A stretch of 64,000 bases of DNA from Batillaria attramentaria. Its lineage: Eukaryota > Mollusca > Gastropoda > Batillariidae. Where the stretch lies: the NCBI GenBank assembly GCA_018292915.2, contig JACVVK020000380.1:41001-105000 (forward strand). The letters run 5' to 3'. Below the pieces are notes generated by a model. The model was given only the letters and a program-made list of their open reading frames with translations. It was not told the DNA's origin and searched no databases. The translations under genes and the position numbers were made by a program. Below, in pieces: positions 32,886 to 42,186 of this stretch; positions within the stretch are counted from its first letter, which is position 1, and each line of letters begins with the position of its first letter.

Positions 32886-33083
32886 AGGAGCCAGCCGTGG
32901 ACTTGCTTCACCGACAGGACATGGATACTTGACTACGTGTTCTTCAGTTCACAGACCTTGCAGGCGATGGGAGTGCTCCAAGTGGTGGATAAGGATGTCA
33001 TCCAGCAGACAGGGGGCCTGCCGTCCAAGAGCTTTCCTTCAGACCACCTGCCTTTGAAGGCTAATCTGGCTTTGACCATGTAA
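32886..33083 (+). CDS. Gene B last coding exon
   Basis: Encodes CFTDRTWILDYVFFSSQTLQ, then TGGLPSKSFPSDHLPLKANL and ends TAA. The frame requires the acceptor after 32885 (GGGAG) and not the Gene A-equivalent after 32881 (TTGTAG). Alternatively there is a one-base insertion near 32898. Confidence 0.75.
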   Translation, partial: RSQPWTCFTDRTWILDYVFFSSQTLQAMGVLQVVDKDVIQQTGGLPSKSFPSDHLPLKANLALTM

Positions 33084-33159
33084 ATAGATGAAGGGATGAT
33101 ATGAAACGAGAGACCAAGCGTTTTGTTTGCTTTATTGGAATGCCTGTTTTTCTGTGTGG

Positions 33160-33375
33160 TTTTGTCAGGGACAGGAGCCAGAGGCGACTCGCCGCACTCG
33201 CACGATGAAGACATTTGACCTATGTTTTCTTAAGTTCACACACCTTGCACGCAATGGGGTGCTCCAAATGTGTGGATAAAGGACATCATCCAGGGGACAG
33301 GGGGTCTGCCCGTCCAAGGACTTTCCTTCGGACCATCTGTCCTTGAAGGGCTAACCTGGGCTTTCGCCACATAGA
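33160..33375 (+). pseudogene. Decayed tandem copy of Gene B last exon
   Basis: About 290 bp downstream of the real exon the sequence repeats it with many substitutions and indels: 'TTAAGTTCACACACCTTGCA', 'GGGGTGCTCCAAATGTG', 'CAGGGGACAGGGGGTCTGCC', 'TTCGGACCATCTGTCCTTGA'. The end of the intron before it (TTTTGTCAGGGACAGGAGCC) is also duplicated. No open frame survives. Confidence 0.85.
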
Positions 33376-33437
33376 ACTGTACTGAAAAGGGAAGGCCGAT
33401 TCAGCCGAAAAAGCCATGGCTTTTTTGATTGCTTTTT

Positions 33438-33462
33438 AAGATAAGATAAGATAAGATAGATT
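33438..33462. repeat. (AAGAT)n short tandem repeat
   Basis: Five units of a pentanucleotide, in the 3' flank of Gene B. Confidence 0.85.
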
Positions 33463-34235
33463 TATTGCTTCTTAGTTACAATTAAGAAGAATGCTTTGCT
33501 TTTCTTGATAATAAAACACACTTGATATACACAAACATACCATATAAATACATATACACATTCACACACTCAGTCATTGATACTATTACCCGGTAAGTAA
33601 ATGACGCAACCCAAACCCTCCTCTGTCCGACTGGTCAGTACGAGAGAGTGGCGGGCAGACCAAGCACCTGTTTTCAAAGCATCCGACTATTTTGGGCAGC
33701 ATTGCAATTTGCATTCCAGACCGCGACTTAGTTTTCAGATTGACCCCATGCACGTTACGCTTCATCGGGAACAACCAGGTAAAGATCACACAAGCGGACA
33801 ATGGTCATCTGCAGCTGTGTTTACAAACGCGTTCTGTCAGTGTAGAGCAGTCTGCGAGGGCTCGTATCCGCGAAGTAAGGCTGTAACCCTACTAGACACC
33901 TCTCCTCAGACATCAGTGCCAGTGGGCACATTCTTCGACGCCCGACTGCTAAACATTAGCTGTGGATTGACCATTCCTCCATCCCTTTCAGCCGCTGTAA
34001 TGGACAGGCGGGTCTTTTCAATTTTGCACTTGCTGACCTCTGAAAAGATTTTCTAAAAAGTACTGATACATGGTTGAATTTTGCGATTATTTTTTTACGT
34101 CATGGACATGAGGGGCACAGGCAAGAAAGGTCTTCCATCCAGCCAACACGATAGTGTAGTGTGTTCATTTTTGTGGGTGAAGTTTTCAAGTGAGGCCTCC
34201 ATCCTTGTGGCACACTGACACAGTGCCAACACATT

Positions 34236-34340
34236 CTGGTCAACACGGCAGGACATTAGTTCACGCCCATCTGGTCAACACGGCAGGACATTAGTTCACG
34301 CCCATCTGGTCAGCACGGCAGGACATTAGTTCACGCCCAT
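34236..34340. repeat. 35-bp tandem repeat, three copies
   Basis: Unit contains 'CAACACGGCAGGACATTAGT' and 'TCACGCCCATCTGGT'. Nearly identical copies. Confidence 0.92.
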
Positions 34341-34344
34341 TTTT

Positions 34345-35070
34345 ATATAGTGATTGACCTTCCTCTTTAATGGTGGATATATATACATCTATGATCACAG
34401 TTTTCACTTGCCATGAGAAATTTTACTTAAATATTCTAGTTCATATTGATTGCAGATCTGCATCTGTGCTTCTCACAATGCCTGTGATTTATATATACAA
34501 AGGTTATGGAGTTGTACATGATCATTTTTGTAGCTAAACTTTGGAACTGTGTAACCTTATTCATGCATCATTGGATTTGTGATCTTACAATTTAAATACA
34601 TGTATTTTACTTTTTCTCAAGAGGGGAAAACCATACGTTGTGTACATGTATAAATTTGTGGTGGAAATGGATGTTAACCTTCACTGTATGACAGTATTTC
34701 CTGGGTCATGGCTGACTCAGGAGCCAGATTTATGTCGAGATCTTTATTTTTGAAAAAAAGAAGAAGCGTTTTTTACTCCACGTTTACCTCAAATACAAGT
34801 GTGGCATCTATGTCAAAAAAAAAAAAAAAAAACCCAACAAAAAACCATGTACTTGCTTAGTTGGAAGTGAAACAATCAACAATCACAGTGGCTAATAGTT
34901 GTGGTAATAGTAGTCATACCCCTTGTTCACAGACTCTGCTTCCAGGTTGCAGGCTGGTATTTTTGTCAGGCATGCGTGGGTCGGCATCTGGCACAGCAAG
35001 CTAGCTTCTTAGGAACCCCAACCCATCACTTACCCTTACCAGTACCTGTCTAGTGTATGTTTAGAACCTT
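34345..35070. other. Gene-free stretch
   Basis: AT-rich, with A runs near 34818. No coding signal or repeat identified. Confidence 0.4.
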
Positions 35071-35236
35071 AACTAGAGAGGCAGAAAGCCTCCATGGCTC
35101 CCTTGTGACACGGGTCATAGGTCGTTCAAGAGTATGTAAAAACTCTCATCACTATCTATCATCAAGCCAAGTAAGGTATCTCAGGTGTTTTTAGTTCCTG
35201 GCAATATCAGTTTTCCCCAAAAACAGTTTACATGCA
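35071..35236 (+). mobile_element. Half-site-array TIR element (truncated copy)
   Basis: Matches only the left end: 'ACTAGAGAGGCAGAAAGCCT', 'CATGGCTCCCTTGTGACAC', 'CATCACTATCTATCATCAAG'. It stops after 'TTTTCCCCAAAAACAGTTT'. Confidence 0.75.
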
Positions 35237-35797
35237 TAAAAAATCAGGATTTAACTGTTTCATGGGGGGGGGGGGGGAAGGGGGAAGGCCAAAAGATAGT
35301 AATATGTTTGTTAATGTTAGTGTATTTTCTAAATGTAGTTTTTGTATTGAATTTGTGCCAATGTAAGTACACTGTATCTGTATTTTTATGTGTGTTGTGT
35401 GGATTATATACCCTTGTTTTTTGCATGATCAAATTTGTTCAAGTGAATAACTGAATTTGAGCATTATTAAATTTAATGTAATACTTTGTTTTGAGTGTTA
35501 AGGTTTGCACTTTTCACCCCTGTGAACACCCAAACAAAAAAGCTGACTAAATGTAGAATTCAAAAAATAAACTACGTTCATTGCGCTGCAAGGCTGAACC
35601 TGAAAGACCATATTTATCTTGCTATCTGAAACAACGTTTCTGACCAAGCATTCTACATTTTACAAGCCGCACAGTGGACTAGCATCGAGAGGAACCAATG
35701 GACAGTGGAGACCATCTCCAGGGATCAATGCCATTGGACAGTAGAGAACAGTGCATGTAGACCAAAACCGACGACACCACTGAACCTAAGTACTATA

Positions 35798-37357
35798 GGA
35801 GGGTTTGCAAGCCGACTTTCGTGTCCGTGTGGTAGTGACCTTTTGGACCCTGCGCGCAGCTAAAACGAGGCCAAACTGACGTCACGCGTTACTCACCACC
35901 ACCGGACAGCACTCAGGGGCCGCGGTTGCTTACGCAAATGCGCTCGCGGGCGCTTGCGGAGGTCGCTTTCCTCGTTGGGAAACGGCCCAATTAGAAAAAG
36001 GCGCTTTCAAAATGGCGGCTGGAATCACGAACACGGTTGTTGGCAAGGCTGAAAAAGGAAGAAGAAAACTCTAGTGCTCGCAGCTATCAGTCATCTTTTG
36101 AGCGCAGAAGACGACGTTTTTGAGGAGGAGCAATATTACTGGCTTGGAACATGACTATACCGCTAGTATGCATGTTCTGCTCGATGCAAAACGGAGACGT
36201 AAGGCACCCCTACGTACTCACTTTGAACACTCTTTCCCACAAACACGCACAAACATATCCCTGAATGACTGGCGACCACGGCCCCGGTGCAATTAGCTCA
36301 AATTATTTTCATATACTATTCTGCACAATTACAAGTTGGGACAGAAGGTCTCCATCCACCCGCAAATTCATTTTTAAGCCATTTCTTAGTTCCACTTCAA
36401 CGAGGCCTTCGGTGGGCGCCGCCCATCTTTGTTTACATAGAAACTGACCACGTGACCTTTTGCTCGCGGCGAACTACCTTCCCGGGCCGCTCGCTTACGT
36501 TCGCTTACGCTCATTCCGCGAGCGGTCACGGAAACCGGATAACTACGCGCAGCGATCGCGGACGTTTTCGCCAGGAAACCCCCCTCAGGGTTTGCACTGC
36601 AAACGTTTCGCGGAATTTTCGTCACGGAGGATTACCTCCCTTGAACGGCTTTGCTTTCCCCGCCATAGCTAGCGCAGCGTGTGTGTTTTGGATGCGATTC
36701 TTCAATTTCGGATACGATTTCTTCGATTTTGTACGGTACGCATGCTTCATTTTGTTTCAGAGTGAAACATCAGCTTCAATCATCTTACTTTTTTTTTCCA
36801 ACGGTAAGGTTACTTTCAGTTTTGAACTGAAATGCGAGTCCCAGACCACTGAAGTTCAAGTTTAGATTTAGACTTTTGAAATGTCAAGATAACCTCCATT
36901 TCTAAAGCAACAACCCAAAATGAGCATAAAATTTACTTCTTCACTCAAAAGCAGTCTTTATAATCTTTTCAGTGTTCACTGTGCAACGACACACATCAGC
37001 AAGTCAAGCAGACGACGTGTCTTTGAGCTTCAGAGACAGACTTCGAAACCGATCAACTTCAACATCAAAACACAGCCCCCTAAACACCCATTAAGGCACG
37101 AATGATATGCATTATAGGCATGTTTATAAACCAGGTTCATTCACACGACGGAAATACCCCGTATAACAGACAAAAACACTCACCAAAGTTGCTTGTAAAA
37201 CTTTCGTCAAACACTGCGATTCTCACCCACGAAAATTCTCGAGTTCGTGACCTAGAAACAAGGTCGGGAGGTTACGCGCACGCGCACTGGCCCCGCGCTA
37301 AAAAATAAACAGGGAACCCCCACCACACGGACACGAAAGTCGGCTTGCAAACCCTCC
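35798..37357. mobile_element. 1.56-kb element with about 35-bp TIRs and CpG-rich interior
   Basis: Left end GGAGGGTTTGCAAGCCGACT then TTCGTGTCCGTGTGG. The right end (37323-37357) is its inverted repeat. The interior is unusually CpG-rich (35900-36160 and 36450-36620) and holds a YY1-like AAAATGGCGGC at about 36009. It also has a short exon-like segment, 36151-36198, reading MTIPLVCMFCSMQNGD before a GTAAGG donor. No transposase recognised. The TSD is unclear (perhaps CTA). Confidence 0.8.
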
Positions 37358-37885
37358 CTAATGACAAGGGATGACGATGACATGCCAAATTACATCACTG
37401 CTTTCCGAAGTTGTGACGTCCACACACCTTACTCTGTCTTGTATTCACTACAGCTCAGTTCAAACAAACGGTGTTTCTTTTTATGCACATGTATGTGCCT
37501 GATTTACGCAGAGATTTCAGAACCTGATGCAGAGATTTTGAGGCTGTATATAACTGACTTTACAAAATGACCCTTTGAATTTGACATAAAAGATCAAACT
37601 GACGCTCAGTTTTGGAACGCTGTATGTAAGGAACACTGACAAAGCCTTCAAGTGCAATTCTTTGCGGTGATGTTAGAAATAAATAGCCAGATTCCTCTAT
37701 TTTCAGCTGTTACTAGACTTCGCTAACATCGAGGAAATCATTTGCTGATTTGAATACAATGGTACTTTGAAAAAAATTCTGCTCAGGGAAAAAAAAAATT
37801 CATGAAAAAAATAATGCAACATGTCCAGTGTACACAGACTTTAAGACACACTTACATAGTGTCTAAATACAGCCGCTCAGATTAA

Positions 37886-38979
37886 ACTAGAGAGGCAAAA
37901 GCCTCCATGGCTCCCTTGTGACACAGGTCAAGGTTATTCACAAGAGTATGTTTGTAAAGCTCTTATCACTATCCATTATCATGCCAAGTAAAGTGTCTCT
38001 GGCGCTCTGAGTTCATGGCAATATTACAATTTTTCCCCGAAACAGTTTGTATGGCCTTGACCTTTGGTCAAGGTCATTCAAATGAGATCTCATCAATGTC
38101 TATCATTATGCCAAGTTTGATGCCTCTAGTATTTGTAGTTCCTCCGAAAACAGTAATGTTAAAATTCACAAGACAGCTTTAATGACCTTGACCTTCAGTC
38201 CAAGGTCATTCAGAAAGGTAGGTCTCATTGCTGTCTATCATCATAACTCGTTTGGTGCCTCTACTGTTTGTTGTTTTGGAGAAAATGGCCAAGGTTAAAG
38301 TTTCCCAAAAAAGGCTTGCATGACCTTGACCTTGACTAAAAGTCACTGAACAAAGGTATGTCTGTAAAGGTGCTGCTAATGTCAATCATTGCACATATAG
38401 TTTTGATGCTTCTGATTCTGTCTGGATTCTGAGAAAATGCAAATGTAAATTTCCCAACAGGGACTGTTTTAATGACCTTGACCTTGAGTCAAGGTCATTT
38501 AAGGGTGGTATGTGTGCATAGGTCTTATCACTGTCTATCAGCAGGCCAGGTTTGGCGCCTCTGCTGTTTGTTGTTTCTGAGAAAATGCCAATGTTAAGGT
38601 TTCACAAAAAATAGCTTGTACGGGCCTTGACCTTGACACACAAGGCCACCGACTACATGTATATCTGTAAAGTTCTTATCAACGTCTATCATCATGCAAA
38701 GTTAAAACCTCTGGTGTTTGTAGATTACGAGAAAATGCCAATGTAAAATTTTCAAACAGTGCGTTAGTGACCTTGACTCAAGGTCATATCAAAATGATAT
38801 GTTTTGAAAGGTCTTGTGGTTGTCTATCAGCATGCCAAGTTTGGTGCCTCTGCTGTTTGTAGATTCTGAGAAAATGACAATGTTAAAGTTTCTGGGACAC
38901 ACACACACACACACACAGACAGACAGACGACGGAGGGGTTAATACATAGACTCCCATTGTTACACAAGGGAGCCAAAAA
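37886..38979 (+). mobile_element. Half-site-array TIR element (copy 2)
   Basis: Full-length copy: 'CATGGCTCCCTTGTGACAC' at the left, 'TTACACAAGGGAGCC' at the right. In between are six units with TGACCTTGACC and (G)GTCAAGGTCA blocks near 38057, 38186, 38320, 38473, 38630 and 38768. Confidence 0.85.
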
Positions 38980-39223
38980 TAATCTCTAGCCTCACAATGA
39001 CCATTTACATGAAAAAAGGGAGATGGTACTCATATATGTAGCTTCATGGATTAAAACACAAAACACATTTCTTCACCAAACAAAAAAACAAAACCGAGTT
39101 TTGCATTTTCAAGGAATCAAATTATTATTTTTACTCAGAACTCAGCATTTACCTATGGATGACACATAGTAGTACATGTCTGTATTTATTACAGTGATGC
39201 CAGATGCCTATAGATACTATTTT

Positions 39224-41416
39224 CTCTGTTTGTAACGTTCTTATCACTATCCATTATCATGCCAAGTAAAGTGTCTCCGGCGCTCAAGTTCATGGCAGTA
39301 TTACAATTTTCCCCGAAACAGTTTGTATGGCCTTGACCTTTGGTCTAGGTCATTCAAATGAGATCTCATCAATGTCTATCATTATGCCAAGTTTGATGCC
39401 TCTAGTATTTGTAGTTCCTCCGAAAACAGTAATGTTAAAATTCACAACAGCTTTAATGACCTTGACCTTCAGTCAACGTCATTCAGGACAGGTAGGGTCT
39501 CATTGCTGTCTATAATCTTACCTCGTTTGGTGCCTCTACTGTTTGTTGTTTTGGAGAAAATGCCAAGGTTAAAGTTTCCCCAAAACTTGCATTGACCTTG
39601 ACCTTGACTAAAAGTCACTGAACACAAGTATGTCGTGGAAGGTGCTGCTAATGTCAATCATCACACATATAGTTTGATGCTTCTGGATTCTGAGAAAATG
39701 CAAATGTACATTTTCCCAAAAGGACTGTTTTAATAACCTTGACTCAAGGTCATTTAAGGTGGTATGTGTGCACAGGTCTTATCACTGTCTATCAGCAGGC
39801 AGGTTTGGCGCCTCTGCTGTTTGTGGTTTCTGAGAAAATGCCAATGTTAAGGTTTCACAAAATAGCTTGTACGGCCTTGACCTTCACACAAGGCCACTGA
39901 CTACATGTATATCTGTAAAGTTCTTATCAACATCAATCATCATGCACAGTTTCAAACCTCTGGTGTTTGTATATTACGAGAATATGCCAATGTAAAATGT
40001 TCAGAGCTTTGGTGATAAATAAATGATACAGTGGACGCCGCGATATAAAGCAACTCGGATATAAGAAAACTCGGTTATTGCCAACGATTTTTTTTCCCCC
40101 CCGGCCAAAACTCTTCATTTATTATGTATTACACAAAACTCGGATACAAGAAACTCGCTTATAGAAAACTCGGTTTTAGGAAAGCAAATTTCTTGTCCCG
40201 CTTGATACAAAAACTCGGATATAAGAAACCGAAAGTACATTTCCAAGAAACTTTCACTCATTGTAAGAAACCGAAAGTACATTTCCAAGAAAAGTTCACT
40301 CATTCTAAGAAAACAGGTCAGTCTGACGTCACTTAGGACAGGCACATGATTGCGCATGATTTCTATTTTCTTGAATTGGATCTTTACCATTGTATTCCGT
40401 ACAAAATTGAATGTTGGCAACAAGAAAAAAGTACGAGATGCATTTTTGTTGTTCTATTGTTATATGTTGTTTTTATTATTATTTGTTTTTTGGCCTGATT
40501 GGGAGCTCGCTCCTCTCTCTCTCTCGCTCTGTATGTCTGTCTCTGTCTACAGGCTCGCGTTAAGGAGAATAAAACTATCAGTATTAGACTAACTGTTGAT
40601 CAATTCCTTTCTTTGACAAATACGTGGTCCATCTTTCCTCCATCCCCCTTCCCCCTCCCCAACAGAAACAAAGCTAATTTGCAGCTTTTTTCAGCCAAAT
40701 TAGACCGGAAAGCATCGCATATCATATTCTAATGGGAAGAGTTTTTTTAATAGATCAAAAGTTGATACATAATGCACTTTAATATATCCTATAAATACAA
40801 GGCAATTCTCTCTCTCTCTCTCTCTCCTTAGCTCTTTTTGTTGGTTAGGCTGGTTGGTTGGTGGTTGGTTGGTTTTTTCTTTTTGTTTTTTTGTTCTTTA
40901 CATGACGCCAGCGCTACAGTTGGGAAGCAAAAACAGTATTTTTCATGTTCAAACAAAAAAAATCTGACATTGAAGGACACAAGCGCACTAGTGTATATTA
41001 ACTCTACACATATATATATTCTGTGCAGGTCTTTAAGAGAAACCAGATAATTCTTAATTTAATGCAAAACATACACGAACTGAGAAAAAAGAAATGTTTT
41101 AAGCCTTTTTTTCACTGAACTCGGTTATAAGAAATATTTTTCAAAATACTTTCTTATATCCGACTTTCAGATATAAGAAAACTCGGATATAAGAAACCAA
41201 AAAATTGCCCCCCCTCGAGTTTCTTATAACCGGCGTATACTGTATATATTTTGAAAGGTCTTGTGGTTGTCTATCACTATCAGCATGCCAAGTTTGGTGC
41301 CTCTGCTTTTGTAGATTCTGAGAAAATGACAATGTTAAAGTTTTCTGGACACACACACAGACAGACGACGGAGGGTTTATACATAGAGTCCCATTGTTAC
41401 ACAAGGGAGCCAAAAA
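39224..41416 (+). mobile_element. Half-site-array TIR element (copy 3), interrupted
   Basis: Lacks the left end. It runs to 40028, is split by the element at 40029-41242, then resumes with 'TTTTGAAAGGTCTTGTGGTT' to the right TIR 'TTACACAAGGGAGCC'. The join matches copy 2 at 38800-38820, so the split is a clean insertion. Confidence 0.85.
40029..41242. mobile_element. pogo/Tigger-like non-autonomous element, TA target
   Basis: Left CAGTGGACGCCGCGATATAA, right inverted TTATAACCGGCGTATACTG. TA dinucleotides are on both sides (40027-40028, 41243-41244). Subterminal motifs 'AACTCGGATATAAGAAA' recur in both halves and both orientations. Such CAGT-starting, TATAA-rich TIRs with TA duplication are typical of the pogo branch of Tc1/mariner. 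No transposase frame was recognised. Confidence 0.85.
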
Positions 41417-42175
41417 CAATCAAAAATGTCTTTTTGCCGAAAACTATCGAAAAATTTGTTTCAACCGTAATTTTCACCGCTTAAACAGTAATCCGTAATT
41501 TTCTACGTGAATCGGGTGGAATACGGACTAACCGTAAATGTGCACCAGGTCTGACCTCGTAATATCTCAAACACCAAACATGTCTTGCTTGCAATTTTAT
41601 TTTATACAACCAAACCAACATTACATTGTTATTTACACATGTTGAGAGTCTGATCATTAAAAACACAAAACTGTTGACAGTTTCTGAAAGTTGTAGTGCA
41701 GGATGCACCAAACTTGCACAAGTAATAATGCCAAACTGTAAAGAAATAAAACCACAAAAGCTGTAGCACACAAGAACAAATGCAGGCCCGATAAAAACTA
41801 TGCATACTGACCAGATTAGTTCTTCGACAGATATTTCAACTTCAAGCAAACAGCAGTGTATAGTACATGATCATTCACTCTCACACGTACGCCACAAGTG
41901 AAACACCAGCCCACTTGCCATCCGCCATGCTGACAGCAATGAACCTGCACTCGCACTTAGCATCATTTGTGCTGTTGAGGTCCACAGTGTTACTCACAGT
42001 TCTTTTTATTTTTTTCTTTTCCTTTTATAGATCTACAATTGTCATTTTCACTCTCATTTTCAGTGTCCTTTGGCAAAGTTCCACAGAATGTCCACACTGA
42101 CGCATGCCAAGTGAAGTAAAATCTGGCACTTTTCTCTTTACACACAACCCGAGCCTGGCATGGCTGACCGAGTCT

Positions 42176-42186
42176 CTAGGAAACAT
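42176..42186 (-). CDS. akirin: Akirin terminal 11-nt coding segment (YVS stop)
   Basis: The exon before ends ...GAGATGAGCT followed by donor GTGAGT. Joining T to ATGTTTCCTAG after acceptor GGTTGCAG gives Y-V-S-stop, the invariant Akirin end. This shows the reading of the gene is right. Confidence 0.85.

Larger units (their letters stand above)
23427..33083 (+). pseudogene. Gene B: paralogue of Gene A, possibly decaying
   Basis: EEP nuclease paralogue of Gene A on the opposite strand. Nuclease-half exons: about 25050-25425, 26298-26430, 27399-27578, 28833-29012, 30069-30146, 32886-33083. Lengths and phases equal or nearly equal Gene A's (133, 180, 180 against 186, 78, 198 against 204). Catalytic signatures remain: SYNILAE, CLQEV, EGEATFY, GNVHIVH, CGDFNG, LDYVFFSS and SDHLPL. 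N-terminal exons (23427-23516 or -23533, 23815-23913, about 24401-24640, 24838-24901) are less certain. A missing base at about 25290-25292 shifts the frame before CLQEV. The two exons starting at 28833 and 32886 need an acceptor 4 nt downstream of the homologous site to stay in frame. Either a young pseudogene or a functional gene with one assembly error. Confidence 0.7.

Noticed and set aside
36287..36865. 192-codon open frame in the TIR element
   Set aside because: No recognisable domain, no splice support, and composition follows the CpG-rich element. It could be revisited if transcripts exist.
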